From JBIIJL01 sp044233795 (GTDB lineage Bacteria; Pseudomonadota; Gammaproteobacteria; Legionellales; Legionellaceae), in the NCBI GenBank assembly GCA_044233795.1, contig JBIIJL010000041.1:1-18906 (forward strand): a stretch of DNA of 18,906 nucleotides, in the 5' to 3' direction. Both the position numbers and the translations under genes were made by a program. Numbering within the stretch: position 1 is the stretch's first letter; each line of letters starts with the position of its first letter. Below the pieces are notes generated by a model. The model searched no databases. It saw only the letters and a list, made by a program, of their open reading frames with translations, and had not been told where the DNA came from. Below, in pieces: positions 8,052 through 16,101 of the stretch.

Positions 8052-8571
8052 GCTAGTAACATTTATAGTCATAATGATGATTGAAGCCATAGGGTTATCT
8101 TGCTTGATACCAGAAATAACTTACGCCTTACCCGATGATAAATCAAAAACCATGCAACTTTCTGCAGACTACGCTGACCTTAACCAAACGACACACCTTG
8201 GAATTTATAAACATCATGTCGCCTTTGATCAAGGAACAACGCACATGAGAGCCGCAGCAGCGATAACGACAGGCAATGAGAAAAATGAACTCACAAAGGC
8301 AAGTATCCAGGGCGATCATCACCTTCAAGCCCACTACTGGACTACAACGACCATAGATAAACCCCCTATGCATGCCTATGCAGATCTCATCACCTACTAC
8401 CCAGCAAAGCATCTAATAGAACTCGCAGGTCGTGCAAAAATTCAACAAGGAGATAATATCTTTGCAGCCCCTAAAATCGTTTATGATACACTTCATCAAC
8501 ATGTGATCACGCAATTTACAAAAGCTGAGCGCACCAAAATCATTATCCACCCGAGCAACCTTCATGACTGA
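8032..8571 (+). CDS. lptA: LptA, periplasmic lipopolysaccharide bridge protein
   Basis: LptA polymerises into the periplasmic bridge along which lipopolysaccharide travels from LptC to LptD. The 179-residue product starts with a signal peptide (MSQGKARLV, hydrophobic run to about residue 30, likely cut near TYALPDD). The OstA-like fold follows: MQLSADYADLNQ, THLGIYKHHVAFDQGT, AYADLITYYPAKHLIELAG and AKIQQGDNIFAAPKIVYD. AGAGG lies 6 bases before the ATG, which decides for this start over an in-frame ATG 54 bases upstream inside lptC. The C-terminus overlaps lptB by 8 bases. Confidence 0.92.
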   Translation: MSQGKARLVTFIVIMMIEAIGLSCLIPEITYALPDDKSKTMQLSADYADLNQTTHLGIYKHHVAFDQGTTHMRAAAAITTGNEKNELTKASIQGDHHLQAHYWTTTTIDKPPMHAYADLITYYPAKHLIELAGRAKIQQGDNIFAAPKIVYDTLHQHVITQFTKAERTKIIIHPSNLHD

Positions 8572-9289
8572 ATTGTTAGCCTTAAATTTGAGAAAATCAT
8601 TTAAAACCCGCACCGTGGTTGACGATATAAGCATTCGAATTCAACGAGGAGAATGTGTTGGCTTATTAGGCCCTAATGGCGCGGGCAAAACCACCTGTTT
8701 TTATATGATTGTGGGATTACAATCTTGTGACAAAGGACATATTTTGCTCAATAACCAAGATCTCACCAAAGCCGCTATGCATCAGCGTGCACGATTAGGT
8801 ATCGGTTATCTACCGCAAGAAGCCTCCATTTTTAGAAAACTTAGTGTTCGTGATAATATTTTATCCATCCTCGAACTTAGAAAAGATCTAGATAAATACC
8901 AACGTCTTCAAAAGTTAGAAGAACTCTTACAAGAATTTCACATCACACATTTACACAAAAACTTAGGCTTAAGTTTATCTGGCGGCGAAAGACGGCGCGT
9001 TGAAATTGCCCGCGCTCTTGCCATAGAGCCCACCTTCATTTTACTTGATGAACCCTTTGCAGGCGTTGATCCAATCTCAGTACTCGACATCAAAAAAATC
9101 ATTTTACACCTTTGTGATAGAAACATTGGTGTACTCATTACAGACCACAATGTGCGTGAAACACTAGATATATGTGAGCGTGGATACATTGTGAATCAAG
9201 GTAAAGTTCTATGTGAAGGCACCCCAAAGACCATTCTTGCAAATCAGCAAGTTCGAGCCGTATACCTTGGTGAAGAATTTGAACTTTAG
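8564..9289 (+). CDS. lptB: LptB, ATPase of the lipopolysaccharide exporter
   Basis: LptB is the cytoplasmic ATPase dimer of LptB2FGC. The 241 residues match E. coli LptB (241). Motifs: Walker A GPNGAGKTT (36-44), Q-loop GYLPQEASIFRKL, signature LSLSGGERRRVEIARAL (from 136), Walker B FILLDEPFAGVDPISV (from 158) and His195 in ITDHNV. These are near-identical to the family consensus. In many gammaproteobacteria rpoN follows; here the next gene, trpG, starts 9 bases after the stop. Confidence 0.97.
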   Translation: MTELLALNLRKSFKTRTVVDDISIRIQRGECVGLLGPNGAGKTTCFYMIVGLQSCDKGHILLNNQDLTKAAMHQRARLGIGYLPQEASIFRKLSVRDNILSILELRKDLDKYQRLQKLEELLQEFHITHLHKNLGLSLSGGERRRVEIARALAIEPTFILLDEPFAGVDPISVLDIKKIILHLCDRNIGVLITDHNVRETLDICERGYIVNQGKVLCEGTPKTILANQQVRAVYLGEEFEL

Positions 9290-9298
9290 GGTACTGTG

Positions 9299-9868
9299 AT
9301 GCTCGTTATTATCGACAATTATGATTCATTCACCTATAACTTAGTCCAATATTTCGCCTGCTTGACAAAAAATATCCTTGTTTTTACTCATGATGAGATC
9401 GACATCACCTCACTCAACCAACTTAATCCAACGAAGCTTGTTATTTCACCAGGCCCAAAAGGTCCAGAAGATGCCGGTATTTCGGTGAAAGCAATCAAAC
9501 ATTTTTACAACAAAATTCCCATTCTAGGCGTCTGTCTGGGTCATCAATGCTTATCCTATGCCTTTGGCGGAGAGATTATCGCAGCCCCAGAAATTTTACA
9601 TGGCAAAACCTCCAATATTTTCCACCACCAACAAGGGATATTCAGCGAGCTCCCCTCACCATTTCTCGCCACTCGTTATCACTCACTGATAGTCTGTCCA
9701 AACACCTTACCTGATGACTTCACTATCGACGCGTGGACAGACCATGGGACAATTATGGGCATCTCTCATCGTAAATATCCTCTATTTGGTTTACAATTTC
9801 ACCCTGAAGCAATTTTAACCCAACACGGCATGGAGCTGTTGTCGAATTTTATCAACTATGAATATTAA
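9299..9868 (+). CDS. trpG: Anthranilate synthase glutamine amidotransferase subunit
   Basis: TrpG supplies ammonia from glutamine to TrpE for anthranilate synthesis. The 189-residue class I amidotransferase has IIDNYDSFTYNLVQYF at the start, SPGPKGPEDAG, the nucleophile loop GVCLGHQCL with Cys79, HGKTS, and the triad partners His168 and Glu170 in LQFHPEA. The ATG at 9299 has AGGG eight bases upstream; a GTG one codon earlier is the alternative. The family cannot be told from PabA (folate synthesis) by sequence alone and one protein often serves both, but the immediate trpD-trpC neighbours favour tryptophan. trpE is not in the window. It overlaps trpD by 11 bases. Confidence 0.93.
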   Translation: MLVIIDNYDSFTYNLVQYFACLTKNILVFTHDEIDITSLNQLNPTKLVISPGPKGPEDAGISVKAIKHFYNKIPILGVCLGHQCLSYAFGGEIIAAPEILHGKTSNIFHHQQGIFSELPSPFLATRYHSLIVCPNTLPDDFTIDAWTDHGTIMGISHRKYPLFGLQFHPEAILTQHGMELLSNFINYEY

Positions 9869-10889
9869 CGCTATTTTTGAAAAAATAATCGCAGGACACT
9901 CCCTCACTGAACGAACCATGCGAGATGTGATTGAACAAAGCATAACCGGCACCTTAAGTGACATACACATTGCGGTTTTTCTAGGCCTCATGCGCATGAA
10001 AGGCGAAACGGTACATGAACTATCGACTGCGGCTCAAGTCCTCAAACAGCATGCCCATACTATTGATCTAGGTCAACATCTCATTGATATTGTCGGTACA
10101 GGCGGTGATGGAAAAAATACATTTAATGTATCCACAGTAAGTAGTTTCGTAGCTGCAGCTGCAGGCTGTTCTGTTGCAAAGCATGGCAATCAAGCTGTTT
10201 CAGGCAAAAGCGGCAGTGCTGATCTATTGACTGAAGCCGGTTTTGTTTTAGCGTTAACTGATGATGCATTAGGGCAGTGTATGAGGCAATGCAACATGAC
10301 CTTTTTGTTTGCTCCCCACTTTCACCAGGCCCTCTTTAACGTTAAACATGCCCGGCAACAGCTTGGCATTCGCACGTTATTTAATTTATTAGGTCCCTTA
10401 ATCAACCCTGCGAGCGTTACGAGGCAAATCGTTGGTGTTTCATCCTTAAAATGGCTTAAGCCTATAGCAGAAGTTCTTCAAATGTTAGGAAGTGAACATG
10501 CACTAGTGCTAAATGCACGTGATGGGCTTGATGAAATCAGCATTTCAAGCGTGACTGATGTTATTGAATATCAACAAGGCACTTTGAAGTCATGGAGCCT
10601 TGACCCTAAAGATTATGATTGTGCACATTCGTCACTTGATAGCATTATTGTTAACAATCCCGCTGAAAGCTTGGCCCTAGCTTCTAGCGTGTTCAGAGGG
10701 GAAAAAGGACCTGCCCGCGATATTATTTTACTCAATAGTGCTGCTGCAATTTATTGTGCTGGGATGGCTCAAAGTTTTAGTCAAGGCATATTAAAAGCAA
10801 TAGATGCAATAGACAGCGGCGCCGCCCAAGACAAATTTCTCAAACTTTGCCTACTGACTCAAACTTTTACGAGCCCTTACGATGAATAG
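9858..10889 (+). CDS. trpD: Anthranilate phosphoribosyltransferase
   Basis: TrpD joins anthranilate to PRPP to give phosphoribosyl-anthranilate. The 343-residue product has the usual length for a monofunctional TrpD. It shows the PRPP loop VGTGGDGKNTFNVST (Gly80 onward), AKHGNQAVSGKSGSADLL, the ARQQLGIRTLFNLLGPLINP segment and the metal-binding DGLDEIS. It is not fused to TrpG, unlike in E. coli. The start lies inside trpG with no clear ribosome site, so translation is probably coupled. It overlaps trpC by 8 bases. Confidence 0.96.
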   Translation: MNINAIFEKIIAGHSLTERTMRDVIEQSITGTLSDIHIAVFLGLMRMKGETVHELSTAAQVLKQHAHTIDLGQHLIDIVGTGGDGKNTFNVSTVSSFVAAAAGCSVAKHGNQAVSGKSGSADLLTEAGFVLALTDDALGQCMRQCNMTFLFAPHFHQALFNVKHARQQLGIRTLFNLLGPLINPASVTRQIVGVSSLKWLKPIAEVLQMLGSEHALVLNARDGLDEISISSVTDVIEYQQGTLKSWSLDPKDYDCAHSSLDSIIVNNPAESLALASSVFRGEKGPARDIILLNSAAAIYCAGMAQSFSQGILKAIDAIDSGAAQDKFLKLCLLTQTFTSPYDE

Positions 10890-11643
10890 CATACTCAACA
10901 TGATAAAAATGCAGAAAGAAGAAGAATTGCGCTTATTAAAGAAATACCCACCAACACTTGATTGTCCTCCACTGATAAGAAATTTTACTGCCTCATTGAA
11001 AGCAAAGACCCCCGCTATCATTGCCGAAATTAAGCGCTCCTCTCCAAGTAAGGGAGTTATCCGCGAAGATTTTAACGTTGCCTCGATTGCAACGATCTAT
11101 GAACGCCATGGTGCAGCTTGTTTATCAGTCCTCACCGACAAGCATTTTTTCCAAGGGGATGATAGCTATGTAGCATTAGCTAAAGAGCATTGTAAGCTCC
11201 CTGTATTACGTAAAGATTTTATTATTGATATAGCCCAAATCTATCAAAGTCGTTCACTAGGTGCTGATTGCATCTTATTGATAGCAGCCCTACTTGATGA
11301 CCACGAACTATATGACTTTTGCCAATTAGCACAAGAACTTCAAATGGCTGTACTCGTAGAAAGTCACACGCAAGAAGAACTTGAACGTGCACTTCAACTA
11401 CCAACACCGCTGATAGGAATCAATAACAGAAGTCTACATACCTTCCGAACTGACATCCATTTAAGTATTGATTTAAGCAATTACATCCCCAAAGATAGGA
11501 TCATCATCGCTGAAAGTGGCATAGAGTCACATAAAGATGTCCAATTACTACAAAAGCATCACATCAACACCTTTTTGGTTGGCGAAAGCCTGATGCGCGC
11601 CGAAAAAATAGGCGAGCATCTGGATAAATTAATGTATGGCTAA
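10882..11643 (+). CDS. trpC: Indole-3-glycerol phosphate synthase
   Basis: TrpC closes the ring of carboxyphenylamino-deoxyribulose 5-phosphate to make indole-3-glycerol phosphate. The 253-residue TIM barrel has PAIIAEIKRSSPSKG with Glu49 and Lys51, LSVLTDKHFFQGDD, PVLRKDFIID with catalytic Lys111, VLVESHTQEEL, IGINNRSLHTF and IIAESGI near the phosphate site. It is monofunctional; no TrpF domain follows, and trpF, trpB, trpA and trpE lie elsewhere or are absent. It is the last gene of the plus-strand operon, and no T-rich rho-independent terminator is obvious after it. Confidence 0.96.
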   Translation: MNSILNMIKMQKEEELRLLKKYPPTLDCPPLIRNFTASLKAKTPAIIAEIKRSSPSKGVIREDFNVASIATIYERHGAACLSVLTDKHFFQGDDSYVALAKEHCKLPVLRKDFIIDIAQIYQSRSLGADCILLIAALLDDHELYDFCQLAQELQMAVLVESHTQEELERALQLPTPLIGINNRSLHTFRTDIHLSIDLSNYIPKDRIIIAESGIESHKDVQLLQKHHINTFLVGESLMRAEKIGEHLDKLMYG

Positions 11644-11649
11644 TCACTC

Positions 11650-11729
11650 AATACTAGGTGACGTCCCTAAAGTGCGCACGTACCTTAGCTTAGGGCAGCC
11701 ATTACCCTAGGCAAGTATTAATACTCAAG
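11650..11729. other. Nested inverted repeats after trpC
   Basis: Several complementary arms nest in this stretch: AATA (11650) with TATT (11716-11719), CTAGG (11654-11658) with CCTAG (11706-11710), and CCCTAA (11665-11670) with TTAGGG (11690-11695). They would give one long bulged hairpin with a side region. In addition AGTATTAATACT (11714-11725) is a perfect 12-base palindrome sharing an arm with the outer stem. No T run follows, so this is not a standard terminator. It marks the border between the conserved operon and the accessory region. Function unknown. Confidence 0.4.
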
Positions 11730-11741
11730 ATAGCGGATCGT

Positions 11742-11770
11742 TTGACAATCACTGATTTTCAAGCCAAATT
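11742..11770 (+). promoter_or_regulatory. Possible promoter of the S53 protease gene
   Basis: A perfect TTGACA (11742-11747) stands 17 bases before CAAATT, which is a poor -10. Transcription would begin roughly 40 bases ahead of the ATG, and a strong ribosome site (AGGGGG, five bases before the ATG) follows. The -35 and ribosome site are convincing; the -10 is not. Confidence 0.3.
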
Positions 11771-11815
11771 ACGGTGCACGAAATTCAGAGCTAAATTGAA
11801 ATACAGGGGGTATTA

Positions 11816-14098
11816 ATGAGTCGATTGGGGAAGCGCTTTGGTTTGACCAGATTGCAGAGATTTTATATTGCGCTTTCCTTGGCCGTCGTTCTGCTGGTCA
11901 CAGGCACAAAAGCATTGGCTCAGTCGTTTCTAACCCGACATGTGCGAGAAGCTGTAGTGGATAAATCGGCTCCCCTCTTAAATCGATTGCGGCCTACAAA
12001 GATTTTGCGTCTCGACTTGGTTTTACCACTACGCGACCAAGTGGGCTTAGACAATTTTTTGCAAGAGCTCTATGATCCCTCAAGCCCTTCTTATCGTCAA
12101 TTTCTCACTGTATCAGAATTTACCGAACGATTCGGTCCTACTCAAGAGGATTATGACGAGGTGATTCGTTTTATCAACATGAATGATCTGAAAGTTGTCG
12201 GTGGCTCTCGCGATGGAATGGATATTCAAGTTGAGGGCTCTGTTGCGAATATTGAGACAACTTTTCATGTATCGCTTAAAGTATACAAAGATCTCAAAAA
12301 ACATCGTACATTCTACGCTACAGACCGAGAACCTACTGTTGACCTACCCTTCCCGCTCTGGCATATCTCTGGTCTCGACAACTACTCTGTTCCTCGTCCT
12401 CACTACATTCGTAGAAATAAGAATTTGACATCAAATGCAGCAACCGGTTCCGGACCATCTAATGCTTTCTTAGGTAGCGATATGAGAGCCGCATACTACG
12501 GAGGTTCAACACTGACTGGCGCAGGTCAAAATCTTGGGTTGCTTGAATTTTACGGGACTAATTTACAGGATTTAACTACGTATTACAGCAATATTGGTCA
12601 ATCAAACAAAGTACCGGTGACGTTGCTTTCTACTGACGGTACGAGTACAAGTTGCGTGTATCCAGGCTGCGATGATACCGAGCAGACGCTCGATATGACT
12701 CAAGCACTTGGTATGGCTCCTGGTTTGGCAAGTTTGGTGATGTATATTGGCAACACCGATACGGCAATTTTTAGTGCATTGACAACGCATACCCCTCTGC
12801 CAACTACCATCGGCTGTTCTTGGGGATGGACGCCTGCTGATCCAACTACATTAAATCCCTATTGGCAAAAGATGGCCAGTCAAGGACAGACTTTTTTTGC
12901 AGCTTCTGGTGATAGCTCTAATTGGTCAGCGAGCAATGAAGCTTGGCCTGCAGATACTGCCTATGTTGTTTCCGTTGGTGGCTCAGAGTTGATTACGAAC
13001 GGTCCTGGTGGTTCATGGGTATCAGAAACAGCATGGTCCAATAGTGGCGGCGGCATCAGCCCAAACTATATCGCAATCCCCCCATGGCAGCAGCTTCCTA
13101 CTGTCATCAATTCAAGCAACCGGGGCTCAACAACCTTACGCAATGGCCCAGACGTCGCAGCCAATGCAAACAGTACTTTTTATGTGTGTGCAAACCAAAC
13201 AGCTTGCACAGCAAATCATTATGGCGGCACCAGTTTTGCTGCCCCTATGTGGGCCGCCTACGTGGCACTGGCCAACCAACAAGCAGTAACCAAAGGTCAG
13301 CCATTGCTAGGTTATATTAATCCAACACTGTATTCACTTGGAGGGGCTTTAGGCAATGGAACCAACTTTCATGACATCACCATTGGTCAGTCTAGCAGCT
13401 ATCAATCAGTGGTAGGTTATGATCTGCTGACAGGTTGGGGCAGTATGAATGGGGCCAATCTTATCAATACGCTTGTGCCAGGAGCAACAAATGATTTTGA
13501 TCTTTCTACCTCTTTAAGTGCGTTAACGATTCCTGTGGGAAACAGTAGCCATATTTTGCTCACAAATACTATCAATGGTGAATTTAAATCCGCAGTGACC
13601 CTAACAACGAGTAGCCTACCCACTGGAGTCAGTGCGAACTTCGCACCAGCCTCTATCACAGGCAATGGTACGTCAAACTTGACCTTGACTACAAGCCCAA
13701 CAACTGCGCCAGGGACCTACCCCGTCACAATTTATGGGGCAAGTGGGAGCTTGGTGCAATCAACTCAACTCACGCTGACTGTAACTGCAGCGGCAGTAGG
13801 GAATTTCATGATCAGTGCCATGCCAAGCCTGTTCGGCGTCACCCTGGGCAACAGTACTTCATCAGTTATCTCAAACACAAGCTATTATGGATTTAGCTCC
13901 CCTGTAAATTTATCCGTATCTGGGTTGCCTTCTGGTGTCACTGCAACCTTTAGCCCCAGTTCAATCACGGGGACAGGTCGCTCAATCTTATCACTCAAAA
14001 CAAATACGCTTGCTAGTAGAGGATTCTATCTTCTAAGTATTTTGGGGGCTGGGGGTGGATTAACCAATACAACAACCGCATTTTTTTTCATCTATTAA
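11816..14098 (+). CDS. Secreted sedolisin (S53) serine-carboxyl peptidase with two Ig-like C-terminal repeats
   Basis: The 760-residue protein begins with a basic stretch and a hydrophobic signal segment (to about residue 36, likely cut after ALAQ). It continues with an S53 activation prodomain (YRQFLTVSEFTERFGPT, GMDIQVEGSVANIE) and then the peptidase. Catalytic residues are visible: Glu289 and Asp293 in DTEQTLDMTQ, Asp366 in AASGDSS, and Ser473 in HYGGTSFAAP; a calcium-site pattern YDLLTGWGSMNG follows. From about residue 559 there are two roughly 100-residue Ser/Thr/Gly-rich repeats (each with LPxGVxAxFxPxSITG), probably Ig-like. Family enzymes are acid-active, self-processing endopeptidases. 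Composition appears richer in G+C than its neighbours, suggesting acquisition by transfer. Substrate and export route are unknown. Confidence 0.93.
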   Translation: MSRLGKRFGLTRLQRFYIALSLAVVLLVTGTKALAQSFLTRHVREAVVDKSAPLLNRLRPTKILRLDLVLPLRDQVGLDNFLQELYDPSSPSYRQFLTVSEFTERFGPTQEDYDEVIRFINMNDLKVVGGSRDGMDIQVEGSVANIETTFHVSLKVYKDLKKHRTFYATDREPTVDLPFPLWHISGLDNYSVPRPHYIRRNKNLTSNAATGSGPSNAFLGSDMRAAYYGGSTLTGAGQNLGLLEFYGTNLQDLTTYYSNIGQSNKVPVTLLSTDGTSTSCVYPGCDDTEQTLDMTQALGMAPGLASLVMYIGNTDTAIFSALTTHTPLPTTIGCSWGWTPADPTTLNPYWQKMASQGQTFFAASGDSSNWSASNEAWPADTAYVVSVGGSELITNGPGGSWVSETAWSNSGGGISPNYIAIPPWQQLPTVINSSNRGSTTLRNGPDVAANANSTFYVCANQTACTANHYGGTSFAAPMWAAYVALANQQAVTKGQPLLGYINPTLYSLGGALGNGTNFHDITIGQSSSYQSVVGYDLLTGWGSMNGANLINTLVPGATNDFDLSTSLSALTIPVGNSSHILLTNTINGEFKSAVTLTTSSLPTGVSANFAPASITGNGTSNLTLTTSPTTAPGTYPVTIYGASGSLVQSTQLTLTVTAAAVGNFMISAMPSLFGVTLGNSTSSVISNTSYYGFSSPVNLSVSGLPSGVTATFSPSSITGTGRSILSLKTNTLASRGFYLLSILGAGGGLTNTTTAFFFIY

Positions 14099-14420
14099 GG
14101 TCGCTGCCTAACATCAGATGTTTATAAAAAAAGCGGCTTAAGCCGCTTTTTTTATAAACTCATCTGTTGCAATTTCTCTTTAAAGTCTTCTAATTTCTCC
14201 ATAGAATCAGTTTTTGGTCGTTCAAAGAACGTCATGACATACCCTTGCTTCGTGCAAAGACTCACACAAAGCGCGGGGATCACTGATAGTGTTGCCAAGA
14301 CGCCGATAATACCCTTAATGAGTGGATGAAGTTGCTGCCAAGTACCTCGATGTTCCTTCAAAACAATTTCAGCATTACTAATTGCTGTAAAGCATTGTGC
14401 TCTAAATGCTGTAAAAGTCT
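13574..14420. repeat. Repeat block, copy A (protease tail, terminator, J-domain gene tail)
   Basis: The last 525 bases of the protease gene, the shared terminator and the last 270 or so bases of the J-domain gene recur together, in the same order and orientation, at 18204-18906. Part of the J-domain tail recurs again at 16292-16437. In copy A both reading frames are intact, so it is taken as the parent or the least decayed copy. The copies differ at roughly one base in five or six in stretches compared by eye, so the duplication is not recent. Confidence 0.9.
14121..14158. terminator. Bidirectional rho-independent terminator (38-bp perfect palindrome)
   Basis: The sequence reads TTTAT, seven A, GCGGC, TTAA, GCCGC, seven T, ATAAA: a perfect inverted repeat with a T run on either strand. 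It lies 22 bases after the protease stop and includes the stop codon (TAA) of the convergent J-domain gene, so it can end transcripts from both sides. Confidence 0.9.
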
Positions 14421-16101
14421 CCGGTGTTGGTTTTGAAAAAAACCTCGATGCTAAATCAATAAGCTTTTCATTCAACGTCAAAGCTGCAGCTTTTGCCTTC
14501 ACATAGCTTGGATCATAAGAAGGATGCGACTCGGTGCCTTTATCGATCAATTCCTGGTTTTTTTTATAAATAACTTGAACCAAACGATCATATTGTTGTT
14601 TACATTCATCAAATGTGTTCTCTTCAGCAGATTCCAAATAAGAAGTCCCAATGAGTGATTTAACTTGTTTCACAATTGTTGTGGGTCGATCGTTTCTTTC
14701 TGTGGGATTGAAATCGCAATATGTGACACCGTAATATTTGTCCAAAAAATCTAACATATTAGCTTTTGATTTTGCAAACGCACCTATGAATGACAGATTT
14801 TCTCCTCTGGGCGGAAGTATAGGGACAATTGGTTTGTTACTCTTGCCAAAATGAGACAATTGAAACCAAGGATATTTACCCTGAACTGATTTTTGATCTA
14901 AAAATACTTCCCCGGTGAACACATGAGTAAATTGGTATCCAGATGATGGTTCTAAAACAACATCACAACGTATTTCATTTTGTTCTTTTGGAAAAGAGAA
15001 CTCGTCTAGAAAAGACAGTTGTTGTTGATCTCCGAGAATAGATGCTATAAACCGCTTAAATTGAGCTTCTAATATTGCTTTGCGAGTAACCGGGAGTCCT
15101 TGAGGTGATACACTCAACTTATTAATAAACTGAGCTCTTATGGGATCAAGTTCTAATTGTGTTTCAGAGTAAACAAAAGGACTTGTTAAATTTGGAATAG
15201 ACCGCAACCTATCTGCTATAGCCACTGCTTGTTCAAGTAATGATGCGTGTTTTATACAGTAGTCATCAAGGAACGCATACCCTGCCGCTATATATGGACT
15301 AGACTCTGTTAATTTTTGCTCTTCGCTCACAAAAGTAACTGGATTTTCATCTGATATCCCGAGAAAAGCCTTAGAAAATTCTAAGAAATTTGTAAATTTT
15401 CGGCCAATTTGCCTGACTTTAATTCCTTCAAAAGCACCAACAAACTCTTCAAACTTAACATCCAATTCGTTTTCAAGCAGCCGATTAGCCGCCTCGTTTA
15501 ATTCTGGATATCGGCACGATAACAAATGAAGAACCTCAATAACATCTTTTAATCCTCGACTATTAAACGCTTTAGCAATCTTATCACTACTTACAAAGAC
15601 GTCTGGAAACAATAGGTCCGCATATTCCGCTAAAATTTTAGCATCTCTAGGTTGAGGCAACGTGAGATGCACAAAATACGAGCGAACTCTTGCAGCATCA
15701 CCATTCGGGATATCAAGCTTCCTGTAAAAAATACCTGCGAAAGACAGCATGATATCTCGCATTTTTCGAACCAATGGGCCTTTCATCCATCTATTTTCTG
15801 GATCAAACATTTGATTAAATTGTTCTGAAAATGGATCTGAAGCAACCGATGGACCAGTCTTGTTTGGAGCTGATGTTGCTAATTTTTTCGCTTGGTTGAG
15901 TATTGTAAATGCAGTTGTTGCTTGATCGAGAAGCGTAGGATTTTTATCTGGGTGTACTTGCATCGCAATTCGTTTGAATGCGTTAATGACCTCGGGAATG
16001 GACGCATCGCGCTTGAGCTCAAATACCTGCCAAACGTTATCAACTGTTAATGTACCAAGCTTAATAATCCGATAGATTTCTTCACTATTAGTTCTAGGCA
16101 T
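14152..16101 (-). CDS. Large J-domain protein with C-terminal membrane segment, effector-like
   Basis: This 649-residue protein starts with a J domain (about residues 21-78): helix II AFKRIAMQVHPDKNP with the HPD tripeptide at 50-52, which stimulates Hsp70 ATPase, then AFTILNQAKKLA. No Gly/Phe region, zinc fingers or DnaJ C-terminal domains follow, so it is not a housekeeping DnaJ. The roughly 500-residue middle is helical and unrecognised. Near the end a hydrophobic segment (about 598-617) precedes a polar tail with PKTDSMEKLEDFKEKL. A helical body, one late membrane segment and an acidic tail resemble Legionellales secreted effectors, but that is inference. The ATG has no strong ribosome site; a possible -10 TAAAAT lies at 16135-16140. 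It is convergent with the protease. Confidence 0.8.
   Translation of the reverse strand: MPRTNSEEIYRIIKLGTLTVDNVWQVFELKRDASIPEVINAFKRIAMQVHPDKNPTLLDQATTAFTILNQAKKLATSAPNKTGPSVASDPFSEQFNQMFDPENRWMKGPLVRKMRDIMLSFAGIFYRKLDIPNGDAARVRSYFVHLTLPQPRDAKILAEYADLLFPDVFVSSDKIAKAFNSRGLKDVIEVLHLLSCRYPELNEAANRLLENELDVKFEEFVGAFEGIKVRQIGRKFTNFLEFSKAFLGISDENPVTFVSEEQKLTESSPYIAAGYAFLDDYCIKHASLLEQAVAIADRLRSIPNLTSPFVYSETQLELDPIRAQFINKLSVSPQGLPVTRKAILEAQFKRFIASILGDQQQLSFLDEFSFPKEQNEIRCDVVLEPSSGYQFTHVFTGEVFLDQKSVQGKYPWFQLSHFGKSNKPIVPILPPRGENLSFIGAFAKSKANMLDFLDKYYGVTYCDFNPTERNDRPTTIVKQVKSLIGTSYLESAEENTFDECKQQYDRLVQVIYKKNQELIDKGTESHPSYDPSYVKAKAAALTLNEKLIDLASRFFSKPTPETFTAFRAQCFTAISNAEIVLKEHRGTWQQLHPLIKGIIGVLATLSVIPALCVSLCTKQGYVMTFFERPKTDSMEKLEDFKEKLQQMSL

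Noticed and set aside
9299..9868. pabA (folate) instead of trpG
   Set aside because: The two cannot be separated by the motifs visible; the overlap with trpD and trpC makes trpG the better name, though a dual role is possible.
11650..11733. tRNA-like cloverleaf
   Set aside because: The length and nested stems are suggestive, but there is no acceptor stem with CCA, no T-loop consensus and no proper anticodon arm.
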